Of a DNA stretch of 64,000 bases, positions 9,356 through 18,334 are shown in pieces. Numbering within the stretch: position 1 is the stretch's first letter; the number at the start of each line of letters is the position of its first letter. Source of the DNA: Pelotomaculum schinkii (lineage in GTDB: Bacteria > Bacillota > Desulfotomaculia > Desulfotomaculales > Pelotomaculaceae); the NCBI RefSeq assembly GCF_004369205.1, contig NZ_QFGA01000001.1:186001-250000 (forward strand), in the 5' to 3' direction. The notes beneath the pieces were generated by a model. The model saw nothing but the letters and a program-made list of their open reading frames with translations, was not told where the DNA came from and did no database searches. The translations under genes were made by a program, and so were the position numbers.

Positions 9356-9785
9356 GATTATCTCGAAGCAAGCAGTAGAAACACAGGAAGACCTCGCTTC
9401 AGCTCTCAAAAAGTCAGGATTCAAGGTAACGCAGGCTACTATCTCGCGGGATATTAAGGAACTGGGATTGATCAAAATACCGGCTGAAAACAACGCCTCT
9501 TATTACTCCCTGGGAATTGAGAGGCCGGTTTCCCGTATTGAAGGCCATTTGAAGCGACTTTTCCGTGATTCAGTGGTAAGTATGGATTCAAGTGAAAACC
9601 TGATTATTATCAAAACTCACCCCGGTGGGGCGCAGGCCGTAGCATCCGCCATAGACCAGGCCGGTTGGCAGGAAATTATCGGTACGGTCGGGGGAGACGA
9701 TACTATTCTCGTAATAGTCAAGCCGAAGCGGGCTACCGCGGATGTTCTGAACAGGTTTGAGGAACTCAACCTCAAAAAGGGGTGA
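9324..9785 (+). CDS. argR: Arginine repressor ArgR/AhrC
   Basis: This 153-residue regulator has an N-terminal winged helix ([34 protein letters not shown]) and a C-terminal arginine-binding trimerisation domain ([39 protein letters not shown]). It senses arginine and represses biosynthesis genes. The frame stays open upstream to 9297, but ATG 9324 matches family N-termini and has AGGCAGGTG upstream. It overlaps the preceding methyltransferase by 32 bp and is followed 4 bp later by recN. Confidence 0.95.
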   Translation: MKTSRQRKILEIISKQAVETQEDLASALKKSGFKVTQATISRDIKELGLIKIPAENNASYYSLGIERPVSRIEGHLKRLFRDSVVSMDSSENLIIIKTHPGGAQAVASAIDQAGWQEIIGTVGGDDTILVIVKPKRATADVLNRFEELNLKKG

Positions 9786-9789
9786 GCGA

Positions 9790-11478
9790 ATGCTTTTGAA
9801 CATCTCCATAAAAAATTTCGGTTTAATGGAACAAGTTAAAATAGATTTCCAGGAGGGCTTAAATATCCTTACCGGTGAAACCGGAACAGGGAAGACGATC
9901 ATTATTGACGCTTTGGAGATAGCTCTCGGCGGCAGGGCACATACCGAACAAATTCGCAGCGGGGCGGAAAAAGCTCTGGTAGAAGCCGCCTTTGACCCGG
10001 CCAGGAACAAGTTCCTGGAGCAACTACTTGGTAATCAGGGAATTGACCTGAGCGAGGAGGATTGCCTGGTGCTATCCAGGGAAATCACCCGTTCCGGGAA
10101 AAATATCTGCCGGGTTAACGGTCAGGCGGTACCACTGGCTTTTTATAAGATAATCGGGAAGAGCATGGCGGACCTGCATGTCCAGCATGAACAAAATTCG
10201 CTTCTGAACCAGGAAAAACACCGTGAGCTTTTGGACCATTTTGGGGGAACCAAGCTCCTGGAACTGCTCGGCCAGGTTAAGTCGGCCTATCAAAGCTGGA
10301 GTGAAGCCCGCTCCCGCCTGGAAAAGCTTCAACGGGACGCGGGGGATAGGACCAGGCGTGCCGATACCTTGCGCTACCAGATTGAAGAGATCCGGCATGC
10401 AAAGCTTACCCCCGGAGAGGAAGAGGAATTAGTCAGAGAAAAAAAAGTACTTGTGAACTCAGAAAAAATCAGTTTGCTGGCTGGAGAAGCTTATAGACAT
10501 CTTTATGATGGAAACGAAGGTCAGGCCTCTGCCATGGATCTCCTGGCCCGGGCGGCCGAAAATTTGAAATCCCTGGTTTTCTATGACAGCAGGGCGAAAA
10601 ATATATTAGTCGCATTAGAAAGCTCTCTTTATCAGGCGGAGGACGCGGCCCGTGATCTTGCTGCCTACCGTGACACGGTAGAGTACAGTCCACAGAGGCT
10701 GGAAGCAGTCGAGGAAAGACTTAACCAGATTAAAATACTAAAGAAAAAATACGGAGACGGCATACCCGCGATTCTGCAGTTTCTGGATAGTGCCGGCTCC
10801 GAACTGCAAAACCTGCTAAACCTTGATGAAGAATTGACATCTTCCGGCAGAGAATTAAGCGCTGCCGCGGCAGCCTATTACCGGGCGGCAAAGGAGCTCA
10901 GCAGCGCCCGCAAGTCCGCGGCCCGGCTGCTGGAGGAAAGGGTGGCCGTTGAACTGGACTCACTGGAGATGGGGAGAGTGGTATTATCATTAGAATTTAC
11001 TCCCATCGAAGAGCCTTCCCCCGCAGGTCTGGAGCAGATTGAATTTTTGATCTCCCCAAACCGGGGCGAGCCTCTAAAGCCTCTGACTAAAATTGCATCG
11101 GGCGGTGAATTGTCCAGGATCATGCTGGCGCTTAAGACCTTGCTGGCACAGGCCGATGACAAGCCTGTGCTGGTGTTTGACGAGGTCGACGCCGGTATTG
11201 GCGGCCGTGCGCTGCAGGCAGTGGCAGAGAAGTTATCCCAGTTGGGTCAGCAGCGCCAGGTTATTTGTGTTACTCACTCGGCGCAGGTAGCCGCCCATGC
11301 CAGGGCGCACCACAGGATCCTCAAAGAGTTTGACGGTGAGCGTACGGTAACCAGGGTTGAACTGCTTGACCGGGAGCAGCAAGTGGAAGAGCTGGCAAGG
11401 ATGCTGGGCGGTAAAAATGTTACTGATATCACGCGCCTGCACGCGAGCCAGATGCTTAAAAATTCCGTTAAAATTTGA
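9790..11478 (+). CDS. recN: DNA repair protein RecN
   Basis: This 562-residue SMC-like ATPase recruits repair proteins to double-strand breaks. Walker A GETGTGKT is at 29-36, the middle is a long coiled coil (about 150-370), and the C-terminal ATPase half holds the signature IASGGELSRIMLALK and Walker B VLVFDEVDAGIGG, then the H-loop VTHSAQVA. ATG 9790, after AAAAAGGGGTGAGCGA, gives the normal MLLNISIKNFGL start; an upstream in-frame ATG at 9757 lies inside argR. It ends at a strong terminator. Confidence 0.97.
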   Translation: MLLNISIKNFGLMEQVKIDFQEGLNILTGETGTGKTIIIDALEIALGGRAHTEQIRSGAEKALVEAAFDPARNKFLEQLLGNQGIDLSEEDCLVLSREITRSGKNICRVNGQAVPLAFYKIIGKSMADLHVQHEQNSLLNQEKHRELLDHFGGTKLLELLGQVKSAYQSWSEARSRLEKLQRDAGDRTRRADTLRYQIEEIRHAKLTPGEEEELVREKKVLVNSEKISLLAGEAYRHLYDGNEGQASAMDLLARAAENLKSLVFYDSRAKNILVALESSLYQAEDAARDLAAYRDTVEYSPQRLEAVEERLNQIKILKKKYGDGIPAILQFLDSAGSELQNLLNLDEELTSSGRELSAAAAAYYRAAKELSSARKSAARLLEERVAVELDSLEMGRVVLSLEFTPIEEPSPAGLEQIEFLISPNRGEPLKPLTKIASGGELSRIMLALKTLLAQADDKPVLVFDEVDAGIGGRALQAVAEKLSQLGQQRQVICVTHSAQVAAHARAHHRILKEFDGERTVTRVELLDREQQVEELARMLGGKNVTDITRLHASQMLKNSVKI

Positions 11479-11495
11479 AATTATTTTAAATTATA

Positions 11496-11526
11496 CCGCA
11501 CATTTTAAAATATGTGCGGTTTTTTC
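11496..11526 (+). terminator. Rho-independent terminator after recN
   Basis: CCGCACAT (11496-11503) pairs with ATGTGCGG (11512-11519), with complementary A/T bases extending into the loop, followed by TTTTTT. It separates the isoprenoid/recN operon from spoIVB. Confidence 0.85.
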
Positions 11527-11750
11527 TATTTTTTTTACAGGTAACAAAACAATAAATTACATATCGAAATAAACTGAAATAGACTCTGTATTTGGGATTT
11601 TGAAACATTTTTAGGTTGAATATTAGATATTTGTTGAGGTTATTATAAATTTGCAATTTGTTTTTGAAAACAAAGATATACGTATCGGGTTGTCTAAATA
11701 ATGTTATCAATATTTGGAGGTGGATGGCAATAATATTGGAGGGGTGATGT

Positions 11751-13070
11751 TTGAAGGGGAAAACATGCGGTTATATTTGTGGCATTTTAATATTTTTATC
11801 AATTATGCTAACTTATCAGGTTCAAGGCACGTTGCTTCCTCCTGAAAAGCATTTAGTATCAGTTGGCCAGCCGCTGAATTTTAAATTTCCCGCTCCATTA
11901 GAAAAAGGTTTAAAAATGGAGATAGTCAATAGCGAAAGCAACGCCCTTCAAGAAAGTGTTATCGAAGGAGATTTTATATCCGGGTCAAACCCGGTGGCAT
12001 TGAATCCCGGTCGGTTAAAACTCAGGCTCAGCTTGTACGGTGTGGTTCCCGTACGTGATATGCTGGTAAGTGTGGCGCCGGAAATAAGAGTTGTTCCAGG
12101 CGGACAATCAATCGGGGTTTTAATCCATGCGAGGGGAATTATTGTAGCCGGCACATACGATGTGGTTACTCAGGATAACCAAAGAATCAATCCTGCCTCG
12201 CAGGCAGGCATTCAAAAAGGAGATGTAATCCTAAAAATTGACGGGTTAGAGGTGGGCAGCGACAGTCAGTTTAGAGATATCGTGGCCAGGACCGGAGCGG
12301 CAGGCAAATCCATGGCGGTAGAGGTAAAACGGGGGAAGGAAACCTTCAGCACTACTTTAAACCCGGTTTTATGCAAGGAAACTTCTGATTACCGGGTAGG
12401 TCTTATGATCAGGGATAGCGCAGCCGGAGTAGGCACCATAACATTTTATGAACCAGGCAGCAAGTCTTATGGCGCTCTTGGCCACATCATTACCGATGTA
12501 AACACCAAGCATCCGGTTGACCTGCAGGACGGGAAAATCGTCGGCGCCAGCGTCCAGGGTATTGCCAAAGGCAAACGCGGCCAGCCGGGAGAAAAAATCG
12601 GCATACTTCAGGGTGACAAGTTATTGTCCGGTACCATCAACAGAAACACCAGGCTGGGTATATTCGGCAATCTTCAGAAACCGCTCGAAAACCCTGTTTT
12701 TACAGAACCAATACCAGTCGCCATGACCAGTCAAATTCATGAAGGGCCGGCAGAAATACTAACTGTCCTAAGCGGCGATAAGGTGGAAAAATTTTCTGTG
12801 GAAATTTTAAAAATTAATCCACAGGTCAGGCAGGATGGCAAGGCGCTTGTATTAAAAATAACTGATGAAAGGCTGCTTGATCAGACCGGCGGCATTATCC
12901 AGGGTATGAGCGGCAGTCCAATTATTCAGGAGGAGAGGTTGGTTGGCGCGGTTACCCACGTTTTTGTGAATGACCCAACCAGAGGTTATGGGGTGTCGGC
13001 TGAATGGATGTTGGAGGAATCCGGATTGCTGGATGATTCAGGACAAGTTATAAAAGAACCTGCCGCATAA
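11751..13070 (+). CDS. spoIVB: SpoIVB serine peptidase
   Basis: This 439-residue forespore-secreted S55 peptidase triggers sigma-K activation by cleaving SpoIVFA. An N-terminal membrane/signal segment (ICGILIFLSIMLTYQVQG) is followed by a PDZ domain (ASQAGIQKGDVILKIDGLEV, about residues 145-205) and the peptidase domain, with the likely catalytic histidine in YGALGHIITD and serine in QGMSGSPIIQ. The start is TTG 11751 after GGAGGGGTGA. Its place between recN and spo0A is standard in spore formers. An AT-rich gap of about 270 bp precedes it. Confidence 0.95.
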   Translation: MKGKTCGYICGILIFLSIMLTYQVQGTLLPPEKHLVSVGQPLNFKFPAPLEKGLKMEIVNSESNALQESVIEGDFISGSNPVALNPGRLKLRLSLYGVVPVRDMLVSVAPEIRVVPGGQSIGVLIHARGIIVAGTYDVVTQDNQRINPASQAGIQKGDVILKIDGLEVGSDSQFRDIVARTGAAGKSMAVEVKRGKETFSTTLNPVLCKETSDYRVGLMIRDSAAGVGTITFYEPGSKSYGALGHIITDVNTKHPVDLQDGKIVGASVQGIAKGKRGQPGEKIGILQGDKLLSGTINRNTRLGIFGNLQKPLENPVFTEPIPVAMTSQIHEGPAEILTVLSGDKVEKFSVEILKINPQVRQDGKALVLKITDERLLDQTGGIIQGMSGSPIIQEERLVGAVTHVFVNDPTRGYGVSAEWMLEESGLLDDSGQVIKEPAA

Positions 13071-13094
13071 ATATAAATAATTTTTTGCTTTTCT

Positions 13095-13137
13095 ATTAAC
13101 CCTGGGAAAGGCTGTTTTTCCAGGGTTAATTCCTTTT
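13095..13137 (+). terminator. Rho-independent terminator after spoIVB
   Basis: ATTAACCCTGG (13095-13105) pairs exactly with CCAGGGTTAAT (13120-13130), followed by TCCTTTTT. It isolates spoIVB from spo0A. Confidence 0.85.
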
Positions 13138-13196
13138 TAAATAGGTTTTCCCGATGACTTTAATGAAATATACAAAAATTTTCCTTTTTATCTGGA

Positions 13197-13221
13197 AGGA
13201 CATTCTTTGTGGTCGTCGAAT
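13197..13221 (+). promoter_or_regulatory. Candidate sigma-H promoter of spo0A
   Basis: AGGACAT (13197-13203) and GAAT (13218-13221) are 14 bp apart, the spacing of known sigma-H promoters such as spoVG. The -10 element overlaps CGTCGAA (13214-13220), a one-mismatch 0A box, so Spo0A could bind its own promoter. This agrees with spo0A control in Bacillus, but is judged from motif match only. Confidence 0.45.
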
Positions 13222-13279
13222 CATTTGGGTAAACATACTAAAATATAAAAATAGAAATATTTAGGAGGCGGGAGCGTTT

Positions 13280-14050
13280 ATGCCAAAGAAAGCAATCAGG
13301 CTTTTAATCGCAGATGATAACAGAGATTTCTGCGAGCTGCTAAAGGAATTCATAACGGAGCAGGAAGATTTCAATCTAACCGGTATTGCTTATAATGGCC
13401 TGGAAGCCATTCAAATGATCCAGGAAAACAATCCTGATGTCGTCGTGCTGGATATCATTATGCCGCACCTGGACGGGATCGGGGTCCTGGAAAAATTGGT
13501 TACCGGCAATACGGGCAGCAGGCCAAAAATTATCATGCTGACTGCCTTTGGACAGGAGAGTGTAACCCAAAGGGCGGTTGAACTGGGCGCCGACTACTAC
13601 ATTTTAAAACCATTTGACTTTAATGTACTGGCCACCCGCATCCGGCAGCTGGCGGACGGGGTAAATGTATCGCAGTATATTGCTCCGGTTAAACCCAAAA
13701 ATTTGGACATAGCTGTAACCAATATTATCCATGAAATGGGTGTTCCGGCTCATATTAAAGGTTACCACTATCTGCGGGATGCTATTTTAATGGTTATCAG
13801 TGAGATCAACCTGCTCGGGGCGGTTACCAAGGAGTTGTATCCCATGATAGCCCAGAAGTATCAGACAACACCCAGCAGGGTTGAACGCGCCATACGGCAC
13901 GCCATTGAACTGGCCTGGGACCGCGGCAATGTGGATATGATGACCAAATTTTTCGGCTATACCATCAACCTTGAACGCGGCAAGCCCACCAATAGTGAAT
14001 TTATCGCCATGGTTGCGGATAAGTTAAGAATTGAAACCAAGGTTAGTTAA
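13280..14050 (+). CDS. spo0A: Sporulation master regulator Spo0A
   Basis: This 256-residue response regulator commits the cell to sporulation. The receiver domain has acidic residues D12/D13, the phosphorylation site D58 in [13 protein letters not shown] and the conserved lysine in YILKPFD. The C-terminal DNA-binding domain has the Spo0A-specific helices [20 protein letters not shown] and the recognition helix [17 protein letters not shown]. Length equals that of other Spo0A proteins. It follows a GGAGGCGGGAG ribosome binding site and is flanked by terminators, so it is monocistronic. Confidence 0.98.
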   Translation: MPKKAIRLLIADDNRDFCELLKEFITEQEDFNLTGIAYNGLEAIQMIQENNPDVVVLDIIMPHLDGIGVLEKLVTGNTGSRPKIIMLTAFGQESVTQRAVELGADYYILKPFDFNVLATRIRQLADGVNVSQYIAPVKPKNLDIAVTNIIHEMGVPAHIKGYHYLRDAILMVISEINLLGAVTKELYPMIAQKYQTTPSRVERAIRHAIELAWDRGNVDMMTKFFGYTINLERGKPTNSEFIAMVADKLRIETKVS

Positions 14051-14084
14051 ACAAATTTGTAGATAGTAATATAGAATTTTGCTC

Positions 14085-14142
14085 AACAAACACCACTTTT
14101 TTTATTGGGTTATCACCAATAATCAGGGGGTGTTGTTTTTTT
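14085..14142 (+). terminator. Terminator after spo0A
   Basis: CAACAAACACCAC (about 14085-14096) can pair with GGGGGTGTTG (14126-14135), followed by TTTTTTT. The long loop contains a second short hairpin (ATTGG/CCAAT). Confidence 0.65.
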
Positions 14143-14241
14143 GATATACTATTTGAATAGATAGAGCAAAGAAAAAGCAGGGGGCGCTGCATCAAATTAG
14201 TTAAGTGATATCAAAAAGCTAAGGGAAAGGGATGAAACATA

Positions 14242-15450
14242 TTGATTCCAAACCAATTTAGAATTCAACTCCAAAACAGATTTGGCAACTGGTTTCCCGT
14301 TGTGCCCGAGGCCGATAAAAATATTCTAGAAAGTATTTTAACTTATTGCAATATACAACGCTTACGTATTATCTCGTGGCTGTTAATATTAATCAATTTG
14401 ACCCTTATCTTTATCCAATTAGCATATATCGGCAAAATCGATCAACCCCGCATTCTTGAAATAGCTCCGTATATCATGACCCTAAGGATGGTTCTTCTAG
14501 TAAGCTCTGTAGCTTTTTTATTCGTAACCAGGCTTCCGTTTCCAGATGCTATTAAACGATTCCATCATTTTTACGAGAGCGGGTATATAATACTTAACCT
14601 GATTACTTATGCAATCTTATATAGCCTGATCCATTCTGTTGGGCCTGGTATAGCCTCTTCTTACCTAATGGCAGTCCTCGTTTCAGCCACGTTTCTTTAT
14701 TTAAAATGGTCTAAAAGCATACTGATTTATGGCTTTTCCTGGATAGTATTCAGCGTTATGGTCTGGCGCTTTCAACCTGACTGGATTTTAGCTTTTTCCG
14801 CCATTATTAATGGTAGTGTTGTAACTATTCTTGCTTTAGTAATGTCACAGATTATATATGTCAATCGGGTTAAGGAATTTTTAAACCTACAAACAATCGA
14901 ATTGCAGAAAGAGGAATTAGCCGCATCTAATGACTTGCTAGAAAAACTTTCTTATCTGGATGCTCTGACTAACATCCCCAATAGACGATTTCTTGATGAA
15001 TTTTTACATAGAGAATGGAGACTGGCCGTCCGTGAGCATGGGTTACAGCTAAGCTTGATTATGGTAGATATTGACCAGTTTAAACAGTTGAATGACACCT
15101 TTGGTCACCAAAATGGAGACGATATCCTGGTCAATATAGCCACGACTTTAAGCAGGACTGTTAAGCGCCCCGGTGATTTATTTGCCCGGTACGGAGGAGA
15201 GGAATTTGCAGCTATTCTGCCAAAGACAGACTTAATTGGGGCCCGCAGGATTGCAGAACAAATGCTTCAAGCAGTAGAAAGGTTGGATATTAATCACCCT
15301 TTCTCTTCGAATGGCCGCTTAACCATTAGTATCGGTTTGGCCTGCATAAAACCCAACGACAAGGAATTGCCGGAAACCCTTATTGAGGCTGCCGATAAGG
15401 CTCTTTATCAGGCTAAGAAGGCTGGAGGTAACCGGGTGTGTTGTGGCTAA
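14242..15450 (+). CDS. Membrane-bound diguanylate cyclase (GGDEF protein)
   Basis: The 402-residue protein has about six hydrophobic segments (residues 45-220), a short coiled linker and a C-terminal GGDEF domain that makes cyclic di-GMP. The active-site signature is intact as GGEEF in RYGGEEFAAIL, and RPGD stands five residues ahead as an RxxD inhibitory site, so product feedback is likely. DALTNIPNRRFLDEFL and DIDQFKQLNDTFGHQNGD are standard motifs. The start is TTG at 14242; the nearby ATG at 14231 is out of frame and closes at once. The sensory input is unknown. Confidence 0.92.
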   Translation: MIPNQFRIQLQNRFGNWFPVVPEADKNILESILTYCNIQRLRIISWLLILINLTLIFIQLAYIGKIDQPRILEIAPYIMTLRMVLLVSSVAFLFVTRLPFPDAIKRFHHFYESGYIILNLITYAILYSLIHSVGPGIASSYLMAVLVSATFLYLKWSKSILIYGFSWIVFSVMVWRFQPDWILAFSAIINGSVVTILALVMSQIIYVNRVKEFLNLQTIELQKEELAASNDLLEKLSYLDALTNIPNRRFLDEFLHREWRLAVREHGLQLSLIMVDIDQFKQLNDTFGHQNGDDILVNIATTLSRTVKRPGDLFARYGGEEFAAILPKTDLIGARRIAEQMLQAVERLDINHPFSSNGRLTISIGLACIKPNDKELPETLIEAADKALYQAKKAGGNRVCCG

Positions 15451-15679
15451 TTCCAAAAATATTTAAGCATTTAAATATGTGACGGCTTTGGTTATCACCC
15501 GTCGTGGTCTGCGCCAGGTTAAACCGGTCCTTTCTTAAATATGCTGGTTACTTCCACTCCATACCTCCAGCACCTCTCTTATTAGTGCCCATCTGCGGAC
15601 GCTGTCAAGCCACTTCGATACCGGTTTTGCTTCTACTGTCACCGTCACTGGCTGTAGATAACGACCGGTTCTTTACAAA

Positions 15680-16587
15680 TAAAATGTGACACAGCATCAG
15701 GATTAAAACGCTATAACCCAGTTGGCGGATCGATGTGTGTTGTCAATATGGTTTACGGTTGGTCTCTTTTGTCGCTTTCAAAGTTACTATAATATACCAA
15801 AATGACGGCTGATCTTTTTCTAAACTACCTGCACCGTGTTTTTTAACGGGCAGGAAATTTGAGGCAAAAGGCAGAAGTATACAACTTAGTTATCATTATC
15901 CACTGGCACAAGGAAGTGCAAGAATATCGGTATAGCCCACCCAGAGGGTAATGAAAGCATCATAGAATATCACACTGACAATTAACTGCAACACCGAAGT
16001 GCCAAGTAATGGCTTAAGTTGTTGGATGAGAAGGTCGCAATAAAAACAATATCTTTTGTTATGCACTGCGTTATACTTTTCAAATTAATTCATGTTCTAA
16101 TTTAGAGGTTTTGTTAGATATAATACAATTAATACTCTATAATGATCAACTTTTTAGTTAGAAAAATAGCTAAAATTCTATAATAAACCTGGAATTTTAT
16201 ATATGTGATTAATCGGAAGAAGGTTTCGAAGTGGAATACATAAACTCAAAATTGAGAATATTTATTATTACAGCAATTATTTTATTTATATTTCTCTCAA
16301 CACCTTATGCCGTAAATTATCTGATTCTTCCTGGTAAATATGATCCCAAAGCAGAGTATTTTAATGGAGAATGGTTTAATAAGATTAAACCAATTAGTGC
16401 CGACCAATACAAAGTATTAATTAGGTGGGCTCACTATTATGGGAACCACGGCTGTGAGCCTGAATGGAGTAATTGCCCGTATAATGGCGTTGATGGGCAG
16501 TGGAAGTTAATGTTTGATTACATTAGAGAAGACAAGCCACTTCCGGCAGATCTTATTAAAAGTAAAACTTGACTGTGTCACATTTTA
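15680..16587. repeat. 15-bp perfect inverted repeat bracketing a 908-bp AT-rich segment
   Basis: TAAAATGTGACACAG at 15680-15694 is the exact inverse of CTGTGTCACATTTTA at 16573-16587. The bracketed DNA holds one small gene (16231-16572), whose stop codon abuts the right repeat, and no transposase. Target duplications are not clear. It could be a non-autonomous element or cargo left by one. In the gene-free stretch 15451-16230 I see no convincing gene, only this left repeat and low-complexity AT-rich sequence. Confidence 0.45.
16231..16572 (+). CDS. Unknown membrane-anchored or secreted small protein
   Basis: I do not recognise this 113-residue protein. It has one N-terminal hydrophobic segment (residues 10-32, IFIITAIILFIFLSTPYAV) and then a polar extracytoplasmic part rich in aromatic residues, with two cysteines close together (HGCEPEWSNCPYNG) that may form a disulfide. 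GTG at 16231 follows GGAAGAAGG. Codon use is clearly more AT-rich than in the housekeeping genes on either side, pointing to horizontal acquisition. Confidence 0.65.
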   Translation: MEYINSKLRIFIITAIILFIFLSTPYAVNYLILPGKYDPKAEYFNGEWFNKIKPISADQYKVLIRWAHYYGNHGCEPEWSNCPYNGVDGQWKLMFDYIREDKPLPADLIKSKT

Positions 16588-16692
16588 ACATAAAAAACAA
16601 TTCTATAGATAGTTAAACATCATTACAAGTGGATATGAATTAACTGTAGACTGCAATTGATGTTCATATATAATACTTAAGGAGCAAAAGAT

Positions 16693-17202
16693 GTGAAAGA
16701 AATAAAGTTATATAATGTAATTTTCCCCATTTGGTTTTTGATGTTTCTTCCACCAGTAATATTTGTAACTCTTGCTGGTAACTTTATTATTGATTCACTA
16801 GTAATATTAGTATGCTTTTATGTGTTCAAGTTAGCTGATAGTCAAATTAATCTGAAAACATTTTACATGAAAAGTATATTTAAAGTTTGGATATTTGGTT
16901 TTTTAGCAGATATAATAGGTGCTGCAATATTGTTTGCGACAGGAATTCTAGGTGACTATTTTGGGTTATCGCATACATTGATTTCAGCAATAAGTTATGA
17001 TCCATTCAATCATACAGGGGCAGTTATTATAACAATATTTGCCATGCTGGTATCATCATTCTTTATATTTTTATTTAACTATAGAATTACTTTGCGAAAT
17101 CTGATATTGGAAAGAAAACTAAGATTAAAAGTGGCACTTACCATTGCAATAGTCACAATCCCATGGACATACTTGTTGCCAACTAAGTGGATTTATCAAT
17201 AA
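16693..17202 (+). CDS. Unknown polytopic membrane protein
   Basis: This 169-residue protein has about five hydrophobic helices (near residues 8-25, 27-45, 55-80, 97-125 and 140-160) and no domain I can name. It shares the AT-rich codon use of the genes on either side. GTG at 16693 is preceded by AAGGAGCAAAAGAT, a good ribosome binding site. The pair with the next membrane protein (53 bp gap) suggests a two-gene unit. It could be an immunity or transport protein, but nothing in the sequence decides this. Confidence 0.65.
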   Translation: MKEIKLYNVIFPIWFLMFLPPVIFVTLAGNFIIDSLVILVCFYVFKLADSQINLKTFYMKSIFKVWIFGFLADIIGAAILFATGILGDYFGLSHTLISAISYDPFNHTGAVIITIFAMLVSSFFIFLFNYRITLRNLILERKLRLKVALTIAIVTIPWTYLLPTKWIYQ

Positions 17203-17255
17203 TTGGCAATTCAGGCGAATAGTACACAAGTGTCTATTGAAAAAGTTAGAAAATA

Positions 17256-17843
17256 ATGAAAAAAACGAAAAAAGAGTTGCCATATTGTAAATATATTCTA
17301 ACGGTATTGTTAACTTCAATAGTTCAGGGATATTGGAGCATGAATTATAATTACAACTTCACATTTTTCATATTGGGCTCATTAGGTGCTAAGACGCTTT
17401 ATTTATATAACAGGACGGGAAAGATAATGAGAAGCAAAATATTGTTTGCCTGTTCAATCATAATAATGGGACTGGCAATTGTTCTGAATTTTAATGAAAT
17501 GCTCATGGGGTTGCCTGCCAGTTTGCTCAATGTTATTGTAACCATTTGTTACTTGTTTTTTTGGATTGCATTTTTAGCTTTGGCACGAAAGAATAAAGGT
17601 CTACTAATCTATTCCTCGGCGATTAGTGGAATAACTTTGATAATAGCTCTACTTACTCTGGTAATCAATGTTTATGATTGGACTATTCCCATTGCAATTC
17701 CTTTGGTGGCGATCTTTTTGACGCCCTTTTATGGGATAAGATCGGTTTTTGATAAAGGATTTATCTTGTCATCTGTCATAATGGCATTCATTTGTGCAAT
17801 ATGGTTAATTTCAAGCATAGTATTGCAAAAACGAACAAAATGA
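17256..17843 (+). CDS. Unknown polytopic membrane protein
   Basis: This 195-residue protein carries six or seven hydrophobic segments and a basic N-terminus (MKKTKKELPYCKY). No family was recognised. Low GC and isoleucine- and leucine-rich composition match the two genes before it, so the three likely arrived together. The stop codon lies right at the junction with a truncated gene on the other strand, which marks the right edge of the AT-rich block. Confidence 0.65.
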   Translation: MKKTKKELPYCKYILTVLLTSIVQGYWSMNYNYNFTFFILGSLGAKTLYLYNRTGKIMRSKILFACSIIIMGLAIVLNFNEMLMGLPASLLNVIVTICYLFFWIAFLALARKNKGLLIYSSAISGITLIIALLTLVINVYDWTIPIAIPLVAIFLTPFYGIRSVFDKGFILSSVIMAFICAIWLISSIVLQKRTK

Positions 17844-17844
17844 G

Positions 17845-17988
17845 TATAATCCGCAGTACCATCTTGCGGTTTCGTTTGCTCAGCCGTTGGCGTAACAGCT
17901 GGTGGTTTGCCTTGATTTTCGCTTCCTGCGTCATCAATTCCGGCTGACAATAGAAATGATCAGGCAACGCTTTGAGTATATTTTCCAT
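17845..17988 (-). pseudogene. Truncated DUF6809-like small protein
   Basis: On the minus strand, ATG at 17988 (after AAAGGGAGATGACACGC) starts MENILKALPDHFYCQPELMT and runs through KANHQLLRQRLSKRNRKMVLRII. This resembles a family of about 100 residues common in Clostridia, in which the last motif is followed by a further conserved half. Here the frame runs into unrelated hydrophobic sequence antisense to the preceding membrane gene and stops at 17788. The 3' half is probably lost by insertion or recombination of the AT-rich block. Family name is tentative. Confidence 0.5.
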
Positions 17989-18060
17989 GCGTGTCATCTC
18001 CCTTTAGCCACACATCATACCATAATCCTGCGTGGATAGCTATTAATATATTTCGCATAC

Positions 18061-18089
18061 TTGAAAATTTCCTTAAACTGAAATATAAT
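18061..18089 (+). promoter_or_regulatory. Sigma-A promoter of the HTH/PAS-AraC cluster
   Basis: TTGAAA (18061-18066) and a perfect TATAAT (18084-18089) are 17 bp apart, 32 bp ahead of the first gene. This is one of the best promoter matches in the window. Confidence 0.75.
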
Positions 18090-18120
18090 AGGCGTAGCAA
18101 ACACTTATCCGAGGTGTGAG

Positions 18121-18303
18121 ATGGATTACATCAGTGTTAAAGAAGCCGCCGACAAATGGGGTCTTACCAGCCGGATGGTCAACTACTATTGCGCCAACGG
18201 ACGGATTAAGGGCGCGGTGAAAATAAGCAGCGTATGGGTTATTCCAAAGGATGCGCCGCAGCCTCCGGACAGGCGCAGAAAAAATAATAATGAGCAGAAA
18301 TAA
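18121..18303 (+). CDS. Small helix-turn-helix (excisionase/MerR-like) DNA-binding protein
   Basis: The 60-residue protein is a single winged-helix unit: YISVKEAADKWGLTSRMVNYYCANGRIKGAVKISSVWVIPKDA. The pattern of a VKEAA helix, a GLTSR turn and an RI.GA..I...W.IP wing is shared with excisionase-like and small HTH_17 proteins of Clostridia. It is the first gene behind a strong promoter and its stop is 31 bp ahead of the first PAS-AraC gene, so it may act in the same circuit. The binding site is unknown. Confidence 0.8.
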   Translation: MDYISVKEAADKWGLTSRMVNYYCANGRIKGAVKISSVWVIPKDAPQPPDRRRKNNNEQK

Positions 18304-18334
18304 TTTGGATTTCGAAGGAAAGGAGGGTCAATTC

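Noticed and set aside
15504-15689. A 61-residue open frame after the diguanylate cyclase gene
   Set aside because: No ribosome binding site, no recognisable pattern, and it runs across the left inverted repeat at 15680.
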